DNA from: Artemisia argyi
Lineage: Eukaryota > Streptophyta > Magnoliopsida > Asterales > Asteraceae
Direction: 5' to 3'
Length of the DNA: 64,000 nucleotides
Assembly (NCBI GenBank): GCA_030686995.1
Contig: CM060709.1
Coordinates: forward strand, 129,796,373 to 129,860,372
Shown: positions 43,122-55,700 of the stretch, piece by piece
How positions within the stretch are numbered: position 1 is the stretch's first letter
Layout of the letters: every line of letters begins with the position of its first letter
Position numbers and translations under genes: made by a program
Notes under the pieces: generated by a model
Told to the model about the DNA's origin: nothing
The model's database searches: none
What the model saw: the letters and a program-made list of their open reading frames with translations, nothing else

Positions 43122-45335
43122 TTAATACATTCCTGGTGCTATCACCGTGGTGTCAACCATCTTTCCTTTTTGAAGTAGCTTAATTTTCTCTTTCAAATCA
43201 ATGATGATATGATTTTTATCCTGAATTTCAGACTCAAGTTTCACATTGCAGTAATTAATGTCATCGCGGTTTTGTTGCCATTCGACGTTTTCAATTTTTA
43301 AATCCGCAATTTCTTTCTCGTATTTGAGACACAGACTTTTTAAAGACTTATAGTTTTTGCAAAGCTGACAAGAGTTTGAAACATTTTGACTTTGAAGTTT
43401 CAATTCCATTTCAATACTTTGAGCTTGACACCATTCAAGCCTTTGTTTGAGTTGACAAATTTCTTTTGAAAATTGTTTTGTCACATCATCATTCTTAGTT
43501 CTCAGCTTGTCATTATCATGTTTAAGTGTCTCAATTTCCACATTCAACAAGTTATTATCAACACAAAGATCATCCATAAGCATAGAAGTACCAGATTTAT
43601 AGAGATCATTCATGATAACAGACAAAATATCAGCATTGAGAACTTGTTCCAAGAGTCGACCAGCTTCATTCTTTAAAATTCTATTTCTTTGCTTTTGAAC
43701 CAAAATTTCATTTTCAGTAGAGTTGAAAACGTTTATCATATTTTTGACCTCGTTTTGAAGTTCCTGATCCCAACGTGTAGCACAGAGACGGAGGTGTTTG
43801 ACAATTGGCAACATTTGTTTTTGAAAAATATCTCTCTTTTCTCGCTCGTAAGCGGATTGAAAAGTTTCAATTTTTATTTCAGAATTACGTTCAATTGTTT
43901 CCTCCAAAATTTCGATGTCTTCCATAAAAGTTTTGAAATAATTTAAGACACGAAAACTTTTCAGTAAAGGTGTAAGTTCACCGGATGATGGTAAAGGACC
44001 ATTTATTTGTGCTACAGTTTGGACGGGGGCTGCATTAGAAGATGAAACATATGACTCAGTGACATACCATGATTTCTCAGGTAATTCCTTTTGAGGAACA
44101 AAAGATTTAGAAATATGTGGAGCTTGTGAATAGTCATATGGTGTCCAATATTGAACATAACTCATTTTAGATCGACTCTCTTCTTCAAGTTCTTCCTCTT
44201 CCTCAGTATCAAATACAACAGCACGCACAATCGTATTATCAAGCAAATGGTCCATACTGTAAATTTTAGGAATTTCTTTGAATGCCGTGTGAGGAAACAT
44301 TGATTTGAAATCGCCAAGTGCAAATCCTTTATCGGGTCTCGGTTTTAAAGTAAATTTCTGAATTGTTGTGACAGAGTTCCCGTGTTTGTAAACAATATTA
44401 CGAAATTCTTTGAGTTGTTTTTCAAGATCAACAATCTCACCGAGTAAGTTATCTATATACTTCCTTTTTCGTATTTTATGTTCACAAAAATCCTTTTTGC
44501 AACTGGACAATTCTGTTTTTGTTTTTGAAAGTTCTCTTTGAAGACGTTCAACTTGCATTTTAAATTCACATTTTTCACTTTCAAGTTTAGAAATCAACTT
44601 TCCATTTGACTCAATTAAATCTTGCATTTTGTGCTGAAGATCTTGCTCTTTGTTGTAAGATTCTTGAAAAGATTTTTCAAAACTTTTTGCATGTTTAATC
44701 TTGTCTTGCTGATTTGAAAGTTGAATTTTATAACACTCAATATCTCTTGCAAGTGACGCATTTGTTTCTTTTAAAACTTTGTTTTTCTCGTTGCATTTTG
44801 TGATTAGCAATTGTTGAGCATTCAGTTGTTTAGATAATAATATGAGGTCAGGGTCTGGATCAAATGATGGTTCATGTTGTTCTAAATGATCATTTTTATC
44901 ATTCTCAATAGGATCATCAAATGAAACAACTGTGTCATCATCAAATATGACAACTGTGCTTATTTGTTCATCTGTTTGAGAAGATGAAGATGATTTAGAT
45001 GGAACAACTTGCGCCATATCTGATTCAGAAGCAGAAGGTGAGGCTATTTCATGTATTAGGCATGCTTTTTGGTCATGTACCTGAGACAAGCCGTCAGTGT
45101 CATACACTGGACCTGAATTATTAAACTGAAGTTCCTGCATGTTGGCCATAAGCATCACAGCTGCATTGGCTTCCAGATCTTCCATGTCATCATCATTGTT
45201 CACATTTGCCAGGAAGTTGTTATCCTGTTCAGGGAAATGTCCATCTTTTTCATCTTGAAGAGCCATGAGTAATGCCTGCTTGTGAAACTTACTACCCCGA
45301 GTTCTCGGTTTAGGACATGCTGTCGCTATATGACC
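43122..45335 (-). pseudogene. Sirevirus gag C-terminal part, long coiled coil
   Basis: It continues in phase after the stop inside the zinc knuckle. It is 714 residues from MALQDEKDGH to the TAA at 43122. An acidic first part is followed by long heptad-rich helices (about residues 150-300 and 450-700, with many Gln, Glu and Lys). Between them lies a segment YVQYWTPYDYSQAPHISK. An extended coiled-coil gag C-terminus is known in Sireviruses, where interaction with host light-chain proteins has been reported for some; that is not tested here. Confidence 0.78.
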
Positions 45336-46868
45336 TTATTCATTACAATTGTAGCACCACACTGCATTCCCTGAGTTGGAGTTCCTAGTTGCAGCTGGTT
45401 CAGACCTTTGCTGAGAAGATCCTGAGTTGTTCCTCAACCCTCCATTGTTATTAAACCTCTGACCATTCCCAAAATTTCCTGAAGAACTTCCTGAACCAGA
45501 TCGACCATAGTTACGATTCTGAATTTCCACTCTTCCATCATTGACAACAGCTTGATTCCTTGTGTTAGAAGATGAACGTTGATGGTTGTTTGTTTTGTTG
45601 GAGAATTTGCTAAAAGCACGAGCAATAAGAGCAAGTCCCTGATTCAACGTATTAAAGTCATCATCGTCATCTTCATTGGAGTTGGAGTAATACACTGCAT
45701 CATTGTTGTTTAATGGAACAAGTTGAGTAGAAGTATTCTGTGGAGATGAATCATAAGGGACCATTTGGTTCGAGGTAGAAGATTGTGGATAACTGAAGTA
45801 GTTTTGCTCTTGAACATATGCATGATTTGACATTGGTGGTGGAGCATAGGGAGATTGAGCTACGAGTGCCAAAGAATTTGGTGTTGGTGATGGTGAGTAT
45901 CCTCCTCGAAGAGCTCTATCTTTTTCCACTTCAGGTTCATGGTGTTTTAGAAAATCATACAACAAACCATATGGTGCATCATGAAGGTTTTTGGTTTGTC
46001 GAACAAATGTCACATATTTATGCCAATCCGGGCCAAGACTACCAACGAATTTGGAGTTTACTGCGATCCTTGGTACTGTGATTTTGTGGCGTTCCAGATC
46101 ATTGACCACATTTGTGAAACGATGATAGTAGGATTCAAGTGACTCTCCTGGTTCAATTCTGATGTCAGTGTATTCCATGTAGAGTTTGGATTCCATATCA
46201 TCTTTGTTCAATTGAGTGCCTTCCATAAGGAGATGAACATGTTCCCACATAGCTTTGGCTGTTTTCTGAGTATCGACACTTCGATAAATTGGATTAGGTA
46301 TACCTTGAAGTATATAAGCCATTGCATACTCATCAGCTTCACGATGTAATTTCTGTTCTTCTGTGAGTTGAGATTCTGGAAGAGGTCTATCACCAGGAGG
46401 ACGTGGAGGATCAGCAGTTGGATCACCAATTTCAAATCTTGTTGGCCACTCAAATGGTCCTTCAAGTATCACTTGTTTCAAGAATTTCCCATGAGGTTTC
46501 TTTAGTTCAAGAAATCGTAAGAATCGACTTGACCATTGAACATAGTTCCCAGGTGTTAGCATTGGAGGTGTTTCAAGTGATCCTGCCTCATGTCTGGATT
46601 GTTGAGTTGTAATAACTTCACACATTCTATCAAACCAGTGAGGTTGTTTTGAGGAATACGGATTGTTTTGTTGTGACATCTGATATGGTTGTTGTTAAGG
46701 AATGATTTGATGTTGTTGCATCATGAGATATTGTGGTTGTGGATTAAACGGATGTTGATGAAAGTGTGATTGTGAAGGTTATTGATATGATTGATGGTAT
46801 TGTTGTTGCTGATAATGCTGATGTTATTGCTGAGGATTAGAGAAGTAGTAATGTGGTGGTTGAGACAT
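45336..46868 (-). pseudogene. Sirevirus gag core and zinc knuckle, four in-frame stops
   Basis: The likely original ATG is at 46866-46868, not 46679: the upstream frame encodes a Gln/His/Tyr-rich N-terminus and is in phase, but is broken by three TAA codons between 46868 and 46679. The gag core (LTPGNYVQWSSRFLRFLELK, then ILQGIPNPIY and the following MWEHVHLLMEG) spans about 46560-45900. The zinc knuckle WCYNCNE...GHIATAC is interrupted by a TAA at 45336-45338. Three of the four stops replace what appear to be Gln codons, a pattern expected from deamination of methylated C. Confidence 0.85.
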
Positions 46869-46962
46869 CTTTGAACACTTGTGTAGTAATGGATCTTTGT
46901 AGAAGATTGAAATGCACGTTCCTTTGGTTAAGTTCAAAATCCCTGGGGTAAGTTGAAATCTT

Positions 46963-47530
46963 ACGCGTAACAATAATCTTACGCATAAACTTTAGGTTAT
47001 GCGTAAAGAGTAGTTTATGCGTAAACAATGAGTTTATGCGTAAGTTTTCTCTTTACGCGTAAGCTTTGGCTTATGCGTAAGTTTAGACTTATGCGTAAGG
47101 TTTAGACAACCAAACAAATCTTTCAAACTTATCCAAGCTTGAAAGATATCCGAAGTCGAAGTATTCGACTAACTTATCCAAGCTAGGGAAGTACTGAGTC
47201 ACCGTAACACAACGAGAAGACCTTTGATGAAACTTAAGCGTAGATTCTGGCAACTTACGCGTAAGGTTAACTCTTATGCGCAAGATTGAACTTCTGCGTA
47301 GAAAAGGCAACTTCTGCGTAGGATGTAACTTCAGCGTAAGACTTAGGCGTAGGAAATAGACTTACGCGTAGGATTTAGGCGTAGAAGACCAAGTTAAGCA
47401 TAGGAACAGGGTTTTGACCAATGTTACGCGTAAGAAAAGGGTTTTGACACAAACTTATGCGTAGAAAGGACAAAAGATTCTGTAGACAGCTTTTGAATCG
47501 TACTGTTCACGAAACTTACGCGTAAGGAGG
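46963..47530. repeat. Cluster of CTTACGCGTAAG palindromes (leader)
   Basis: About twenty copies of TTAYGCGTAAG-type sites lie in the untranslated leader between primer-binding site and gag, with variants such as CTTCTGCGTAG and TTAGGCGTAG. The sequence between copies differs. The same motif cluster occurs at 37327-37850, 9 kb away in the same element. Confidence 0.8.
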
Positions 47531-47813
47531 TCAGAATCTTGAAAAATCTCAATTTTTTGAAGAAAAATGCTTAGAAATAAGGTACTTTTGATCAAATAAC
47601 TTCACCAATACTTAGAGAACATTAACTATTGACGATTTTGAGTAGAAAATCAAAACTTTATGCAAAATCTAAGCTTCTAAACACTATATTAACCTTAAAA
47701 CTTATCCAAGCTTCAAGATTTGAGTGTAAGAAATAAAGAGAGGAGCAAAAAATAGATGAAATACACCCTAAACCCCACGTAAATTCCAAGAAACACACTT
47801 CAATCTCTATTAG
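47531..47813 (-). other. Sirevirus leader next to the primer-binding site
   Basis: AT-rich untranslated sequence with no repeats of note. Confidence 0.5.
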
Positions 47814-47826
47814 GCGAATGATACCA
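47814..47826 (-). other. Primer-binding site of the Sirevirus
   Basis: On the minus strand TGGTATCATTCGC stands 2 bases after the LTR end (CTAACA). The first eight bases fit the initiator tRNA-Met-type site of copia elements. Confidence 0.72.
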
Positions 47827-47828
47827 CT

Positions 47829-48162
47829 TGTTAGGTCACCATTTTGTAAACACAAGTAGGAGAAATGAGATGAGAATGAGAGATGGTTGATTATAAGAAA
47901 TGAGAGAAAAGTAATTGCAAGAGTTTCCTTAATGTATTCAAATAACCAACAAGAATAATGTTTACATGAGCTTAGTATTTATAAGGGAGGAGTAGGGCAA
48001 CACTCCCTTCCTCCCTCTTACACCTTAACGTGGGCTTTCAAGGCCCATGGACTAGCTTACTTAAGCCTAGTAACATTAACATAGTGAAATAAATAACTAA
48101 GCAACCTATTACAAAAGGTAATGACCGAGACTTGACTAAAATACAAAAGTATGATCCCAACA
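47829..48162 (-). repeat. 5' LTR of the Sirevirus, 334 bp
   Basis: On the minus strand it starts TGTTGGGATC at 48162 and ends CCTAACA at 47829. It carries a TATA box, TTATAAATA, at 47976-47984. It is short for a Sirevirus LTR. The start matches the stub at 30465-30490. Confidence 0.82.
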
Positions 48163-48590
48163 TACGTCAACCCTAACCTGTTTATATGTAACCCGAACCT
48201 GACCCATTTAACCCGTATATATACTTGAGCTGACGGGTTACATAGGTTACACGGTTTGAATATGTTAAACGGGTTTCGGGTTGACCCATTTAACCTGTTT
48301 TATATACAAAAGTTAGCACATTACATATGGTTAGCGGGTCGACCCGTTTAACCCATTTAACCTGTATAATTAAATATAAATAATTTTTAATTTAAGAAAA
48401 AAAATCTTAAACGGGTTGGCGGGTCGACCCGTTTATTTTATTCTCAACCCGAACCTGACTTGTTTAATAACCGGGTTAGATATGTTGACCCAAACCTGAC
48501 CCGAAATCTATTTAGCTCAACCCGAACCTATTAATTTTCGTGTCGGTTTCAGGTCGGGTTTCGTGTCGGGTCAGAAATTGCCACCGCTAA
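48163..48590. mobile_element. CGGGT-rich dispersed repeat split by the Sirevirus
   Basis: It is full of ACCCGTTTAACC/GGGTTGACCC units and ends GCCACCGCTAA (reversed TTAGCGGTGGCAATTTCTG), the end sequence of a very common plant non-autonomous TIR element. Its left part is missing because the Sirevirus ends at 48162. Confidence 0.55.
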
Positions 48591-49352
48591 TTAAAATACA
48601 TTCATTTATTATCTAAATCAGCAACTCGACTAAATTATACATTCATACCTTGAGCATGCATAGAAAATTCTTCCACGACAATCATGTGTTGATACTTAAT
48701 TCTCCTCTAAAAAACGCACACAACAAATTGCATTACACTTTAGTGTGTGCGATAAGATAATAAAACTGCAAAAACCACTAACATGTTACATTATAGTGAG
48801 GATAACAACAAAGTTAGTAATAACATCAAATAAGAAAACGTCATATTAAAACTAAAGGGGTATTTGATTATGCTTATTAAAGGTGCTTATTGGTTTATTC
48901 AATTACCATAACACAATAAGTGTATGATAAAGCTATAAGTTTTTTTAGAAGCTTAGTGAAAAATCCCTGAACTCACAACTAATTCTATTATAGCTTATTG
49001 TGTTTATAGTAAAAACACAAATATTAAGTGTAGAAGTTTTCAATAAAACATAAAAAAGAGTTACTAAAAGTTGGTGTGCATAACAAAAAAAGTTAAACAA
49101 TAAAAAGGGTTACTAAATAATATCAGCTAGATAAGGCATAAGCCAAAGTTTTGTTGAGGTCTCTTTCGGATTCTATTAAGAAGCAAAAAGAGGTTTACAC
49201 ATAAATCATAAGTATAGAATAATGGTTGTATCTCACATTCGTGATTACCAACTCAATAACATTATCGCAGTATAGTAACGTAATAACCTAACTATATATT
49301 CTTGCTTAATAATTCTCATGTACATATTTTTAATTCGTTTACAACGGCAAAC

Positions 49353-49410
<58 letters not shown>

Positions 49411-49580
49411 TTGGATAAAACATCACGTCAATGAATAAAGTTAGGTTATCACTTACGTAATTTTTTTTTTTTTTTTTTTTAAGAGGTGATTGTTATCAAA
49501 TAAAGATTGTGATGCGTGCATTTTTTATATATAATTTAAGGAAAACACCTTTTATATTAAACAATAATTATCTAACTCAT

Positions 49581-49625
<45 letters not shown>

Positions 49626-51299
49626 AATATTTAGCTTTGTATAACGTTTTTAACTAACAGACATGTTGATATTTATATTTTCGTTACTAATAATTTAGCC
49701 GTATTTTAAACCCGTGTACGCATAAATTAAACTTTTAAATAGTAACATGAGTCCTTATTAAAAAAATATTGTAATTGATGTAAGTTTAAAACTAACATTA
49801 GTTTAAAAAAAATATTTAACGTATATTAAAACTAATTCGCATATTTACCAAATTTTGTAATTTTAATGGATGAAAGTCTAAAAACTAATACTAATACTAA
49901 TATAATTTTAAACAAAGTTAATATTATAAAGTATAGGGGGTATAAAGTGTAAGAGGTTATTTGTGTTTTTTATAAATGTTATTAAAAAACATGAAAACTT
50001 GTAATTTTACACTTTATTCTAAATAAATTATTTAAAATTCAATCACTAAAGTTTTATTAATTACTTCCTCCTTTTTAAAGTTTTTGTTTTCATAAATTTG
50101 ACACCTGTATTTTTATGCATTTTTTTCCGAACAAAATTTCTCCACCAAATTTATTAAGTTTGACAAAAATCAATTTAATTTTGACTTTTTATTGACCAAT
50201 CACGTTGCTCGATTTCGCATACGTGGCAAAATCGAGCTCTGCTATTGGTCCAATTTTTTTTTCAATTAGAAGGGATTTGCAAAAACAAACCAAAATGATA
50301 TAATTCTTTTATTATATAAAAGATTTGTTAACCACGGCTTTAAGAGCTACCGTTAGCAAAACTTTATCAAAGTAGTACGAATATTTTACTACTATTTTGT
50401 TTTTAATTTAATGTCTTTAACTAAAATTAGTGAAAGCAATCAAAATAACTTAGGGTTGATTTATCCGGCGTTTTACCTAACTAAATAAATGTTTTGAAAA
50501 TTTTGACGATGTGTAAATTGATATTAGTTGATAATAAATTCTCACCTCTAATGCAAAATGAATATGCATAACCAATTCAAATAAGGAGACCGTGTGACCC
50601 TTCTATATACCACTTTCGTTGAATATGCATAACGAATTCAAATAAGAAATCATAGTTTATTCTCTAATACCTTTGACCCTTCTATATACTACTTTTGTTG
50701 AATTTAATGTCAAGTTATATACATATATATTGGAAGAAGTCATCCACTTACTTCGTATTACTTATTTGGTCGTTCTAGCTTGTTGTAATATTAAATATTG
50801 TCTTTCTTACAAAAGATCATGTGTATATTACTTAGCGTCAACTTTTTAGGTTTATGGACTATTAACATATGATACTTGTCAGCTTTAAGAAGAAAAAATT
50901 ACTAGTAATATTTAGGTCTATACTAGTAAGATATCTCCATGCTAAAGCGTCATGTACCTGTGACTAAAACATTTAGCAATTAATGTTTTTTAGTTATATG
51001 TTATTAACAATAACTTTACATTTGATTAAAAAACAAAATTATTGTTAAGATAACTTTAAACAATTGCAAAATATTTCGTATAATATACTCTTGCGGAATT
51101 GTTGTAATATAATGTTGGTAATAAGTAATATTATGAAGATAAAAGGTCAAAAGTGGTTGGTTGCTTAAGTTTTCTCCGGTGCTCAATAGCCACCATGCCA
51201 AAAGTTCTTTATAGATTCAAGTTTTACCATAGAACCTATTAAGCAATCTTATCCATTCATTTTTTTTTTATCAAAATAAAAAAATAAACTTTCACCCTT
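48591..51299. other. Intergenic DNA, no gene seen
   Basis: Very AT-rich. It contains T-runs at 49461-49480 and 49582-49621 and the TTA microsatellite (listed). A short duplicate of GAATATGCATAAC(C/G)AATTCAAATAAG occurs near 50560 and 50623, each followed by a shared ACCCTTCTATATAC phrase (near 50597 and 50677). Confidence 0.5.
49353..49410. repeat. (TTA)n microsatellite
   Basis: About 19 uninterrupted TTA units. Likely length-variable. Confidence 0.95.
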
Positions 51300-51755
51300 T
51301 TTTAAAACTTAAATATTTTGCAAACCGTAAATCGTCAAACTACAAAAAAATACCATCGCGACGAGAATTAAATTATCTTTCTATAGACATGCATTGTTAT
51401 ATACTTTCGACGAACTTTTTTTCCGATGAACTTTTTTTTCACCCAGAAAAATCATATATGATTCGTAAGAATCATATATGATTCGATTTTAACAAATCAT
51501 ATATGATTCTTACGAATCATATATGATTCGTAAGAATCGAATCATATATGATTTTTTACGAATCATATATGATTTTGACGAATCATATATGATTCTTTCT
51601 GGACGGAAAAAAAAAAAAAAGTTCGTCGAAAGTATATAACAATGCATATCTATAGAAAGATCATTTAATTCTCGTCGCGATGGTATTTTTTTTGTAGCTT
51701 GAAGATTTACCGTTTGCAAGATATGTTGTTTTGAAAAAAAAGATAAAAAATATAA
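51300..51755. mobile_element. Foldback element with ATCATATATGAT core repeats
   Basis: Left arm about 51310-51428 (AACCGTAAATCGTCAAACTAC, then CATCGCGACGAGAATTAAAT, then ACTTTCGACGAAC) and right arm about 51613-51720 are near-perfect reverse complements. Between them 51445-51598 contains about eight copies of AATCATATATGATTC, each itself palindromic. No ORF of its own and no clear target duplication. Confidence 0.78.
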
Positions 51756-52187
51756 ATGGGTGTCTATAATCGTTTGATAGGTTTTATAGCATGTATGGTT
51801 CTTCATGGATCTCTAGGCACCATTAACAAATCCCTTGTCAAAATAAGATTTTAATTACATAAAAGGAAAGAAAATAAACATACCAATTCCCACAACAAAA
51901 CACACTTCTACACAGACACGGATTAATTGTCATAATAACAATATACGTAGTAATAAATAAAAAAGGAAAGAAAATAAATAAACGTATAAATTGAATGAAT
52001 AAATATGCGTTACGTTTCAACTTGACAACTTAAACACTCTCCTCCCAACACATTAACATCATGTTGCTCTCCTAATCTTCTTTTCTTCTTTAAACATTTT
52101 TTCACTTCAAATTTACTCAATCAATCATTCTATAAACACGTACTCATTCAATTCGATTCGACTCATCGATATTAATCACCCGATATC

Positions 52188-52682
52188 ATGATCAAAAACT
52201 TACATACGCTCACAACTCAAATCACGAAACGTTTATCCGAATTCAACAAATGGCGATATCTTTTATTACTCATCGTGCCGATTTCGCTACTTTTATTCCT
52301 CTCAACAACCACCACACGCAGCGTAAAAAACAATCCGTTAAACTACTTGAACAACCTCAACTCATTGATATATGACCAAAGTAATGCGAATAACGAGAAT
52401 TTGGACGTAAAAGAGTCGAGAATAGCGGTGTGTTTAGTAGGTGGAGCGAGGAGATTTGAACTAACTGGAGGTTCGATTATTGAAAATGTGTTGAAAGAGT
52501 ATCCGAACGCGGATTTGTTTCTGAATAGTCCGTTGGATGAGAATAGTTTTAAGTTTTCGACGTTGAAGTCGGTGTCGAGAATTGGAGGGATTAGGATTTT
52601 TAAGCCGGAGGTGATGGCGGAAAGTGATGAGGCTGTGAGGGTTTTAACTGCTAGTAACTCGCCTAATGGTATTCAGGTAATT

Positions 52683-52717
<35 letters not shown>

Positions 52718-55700
52718 GTTGATTATATTTATTATAAGTTACTCGGAATATTATTACCAAAATTCGTAAAAGTTGTTGCATGTTTGTTTGTTTTTTTAAA
52801 TTAATTGTTTTAATAACCTCTTACTCAGCCACACACTTAGATTTTGGTTTGTTTTGTTTTTTCTTTTTGGGTTAGATTTTGGTGGGATTTGTGTTATTGC
52901 CTTTTATTCTGTTAATAGAAGTGTTTTGTTATCATAAATTTATACTACCTTCGTCTCAATTTGTTTGTCCACTTTGATTTTCAAAGTCTTTCTTTGTCAA
53001 CTTTGATCTTAAATATGTTTGTTTGTGTTATTTAATATTTGATGCAAAATATATGAATAGATTGAGTTGTATTTTTAATTTGTATAATTTTTATCAAATA
53101 TTGTATAACATAAATAAAAATATTTACGGTCAAAGTTGATAAAGAAATACTCAAAAAGTCAAAACTGGACAAATAAATTGGGACGGAGGTAGTATGTATT
53201 AGGATAATTCAGTTATGGTTAATTGATTATATTAAATGTATTATAAAATGTTTTGTTTTACGTTGGGTTTTGGTCTAAAAATAACAATGTACTTTTTAAA
53301 TGTATCAATTTGATATGTGCACTATTTATCTTTCCACTTAATGCTGTGTACTTTCAGGATTTGTTTAAGTTTGCATATTTTGATGATGTGTCATGTTATA
53401 CATGGTGACACGTGTCAAATTTTGAGGTATGACACGTCATAAAAATGTGCAAATTGAAACAAAACATAAAAGTACATAACATTAAGTGGAACGATAAATA
53501 GTACACGTACCAAATAAATATATTTGAAAAAGTACGTTACTACTTTAAGACCAAAACCTTTTCATGTTTATAAAAGTTATTCATTCATAGCAATGCGATG
53601 ATTATAAATTTTGCAAAATAAAATTACGATTTATAACAACAAACAACAGTATTTTTAAAGAGTAACATGTGATACTCAGATTCAAAATGTTTTGTTTTGA
53701 TTCCAAGATGAAATTTAAGCTACTTGAACTGATTAAACGTGTAATCAACTTCTAAAATTCGTAACCGAAAGATGAACTGATATATTAATAGTCACTTAAT
53801 TGATCATGTCTGAGTATGATTTTGATGTATGGATTTTATTGGCTGGATGGGGTTTGTTCGATGGACCATGCAATGCATGTGTTTTGATGTAATAATAAAG
53901 GTGTTATTGTGTGTGGTACAACCTCCAAAACTGGTGTGCCATTTTTTATTTTTATTTATTTATTTATTTATTTTATTATTATTTTTTTTTGGTGTTGCTT
54001 GGTTAGTGGTTTTTAAACATTTTAGGTTGTTGGGATAATAATGAGAAAATGTACATGCCGCAATAATAGATTAAGAAAATTTTATTGGCTAACAACTTCT
54101 TTAAATAATCGAAGAAAAAATTGCTACTTAAGATCTCCCTCAGTAAAATGTAAACGCTGGGTACAGCTTTTTCAAACGCGTAAAGAAGTTATTAATGTGA
54201 GATATAACACGTTAGAAAATGTCGACAAACACTCCTCTGAATAGGCATGAGTCTGAATATAAACTTGATAGATAATCTATCAAACTGTATTTATTTATCT
54301 AAATAAAGTTAGTTGTTGTTTGTTTAAAAGATAGTGTTGGTTAACTAGCAATGGCTGCCAACTATTGAACAACTTTACAATCATAATTAAAGGGTGCCCC
54401 TGTTAATTAGTAGCTTCTTGTTTTAGATATCTCCATGCTTTATAAGATTATGAATGTGAAAATTCTACTAGAATCTAAATATAAATAATTTTATGGAATT
54501 GGAGAAGTGTCACATTCAAATTTAGGTTAGTTGTTGCAATCAGTTGGTAAGATATCCATAACTCCTGAATGGAAATGACTCTGTGGGGATGCATGTTATG
54601 CTGGTGGTCTCATGTTTGCTTATCAAAAGTGTTATTAATACAAAAAAGTTGAATAGAAAATATTCTAAAATGATACATTAGTATAATATCTTTTGATGTA
54701 ATTCACCAAATTTAGGGAATTTATCCCACAGATAAAATTTACTTTCCATGAGAATCAAATACTATGAAAGTGAGTTTTGGACTTTTAGAAAGATATTTTT
54801 GATTCAAGCTAAAAAGCAATTTTATGTGTTTTATAATTATTCCATAATACAGTGTCTTATTCCTTGATATAGAAAGTGATGTCATATCACAAATATTTCT
54901 TCCGTCTCATTATATTTTAAAAAGTCTATTAACAACACTTCTCACCAATAAAGTCATGTTTGAATTTTTTAGATTTGTTGAAATATGAAGTGGTTATTTC
55001 GTTTAAACAGCCATAAATAAAAATATAGACACGTGTGGGATGTAATGCTTAATAGAAAGTGAATACTGCACTTTTTTACTTTTGTATTGTTCTGCAATCA
55101 TATTTGCATGTTTATCAGTTTAGAAGTTTATGTATGTGTGCTTTGTCAAATATATTTTATTCTAAAGTAGAAAATGAAATATGCCAAAATAACGAGGTCA
55201 AACATAGTGTATTACAATGTTTCGTATCATTTTGTTAGAATATGGCAACACGTCTCTTGACAAAGCTAAACGTGAAAAGTGTCAGTTCTCAAAATGTCGC
55301 CTAGCATGTTTGACACGACAATGCTAATTAAGCTACTTGTCTAATTTAACTTTTTCCCAGTCAAAAATAGAATGATCTTAAAACACCAACTTCTTCTATC
55401 CCTTAACCTTTTGCTTAACAACTTTGTGTATTGAATGTGTAAACATATTACTACGTACTATTTTTTTTATAGCTATTGTATTGAACCAAGTTTTACCGAG
55501 GGTAGAATAGTCATTTAACAGTGAGGGTAGAATAGTCATTTAACAGTGGCACCTTTTTTTCTTCAGGGTTTGTTACAATATTTCAATTTGGTAGAAGGTT
55601 GCTTAACAATGATCAATTCTCACCAACAACAAAACAACTTCACCTACGACTGGATAATCCGGACCCGCGTTGACGGGTACTGGTCAACTAGACTCCGACC

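Larger units (their letters stand above)
30465..48162 (-). mobile_element. Sirevirus-type copia retrotransposon with envelope-position gene, decayed
   Basis: Minus-strand order: 5' LTR (47829-48162), primer-binding site (47814-47826), long leader, gag (from 46868), protease, integrase, reverse transcriptase and RNase H (to 39001), a 1.9 kb spacer, an envelope-position gene (37066-32781), a 2.3 kb 3' untranslated region, polypurine tract (30491-30500) and a 26-bp stub of the 3' LTR (30465-30490). Order, size (17.7 kb), long gag with coiled coil and the extra gene after pol are typical of Sireviruses (Maximus/SIRE group). Both big frames contain several nonsense codons and frameshifts, so it is not autonomous now. 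The 3' flank and most of the 3' LTR are replaced by satellite DNA. Confidence 0.88.

Noticed and set aside
46679..46681. ATG at 46679 as the start of Sirevirus gag
   Set aside because: An in-phase Gln-rich segment with its own ATG at 46868 precedes it, broken by three stops, so the shorter start is a result of decay.
52188..52715. DUF7796 exon 1 read as a complete 175-residue protein
   Set aside because: The C-terminal Phe run is translation of the intron T-tract after a consensus donor at 52676/52677. Exon 2 at 55567 continues the family in phase.
54890..55050. Possible second Stowaway MITE (TTCCGTCTCATTATATTTTA)
   Set aside because: Only one end is present and no inverted partner or TA flank could be found.
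55546..55566. Upstream ATG of the downstream ORF (MAPFFLQ)
   Set aside because: These codons lie in the intron's pyrimidine tract and acceptor; the family sequence starts at GLLQYF.
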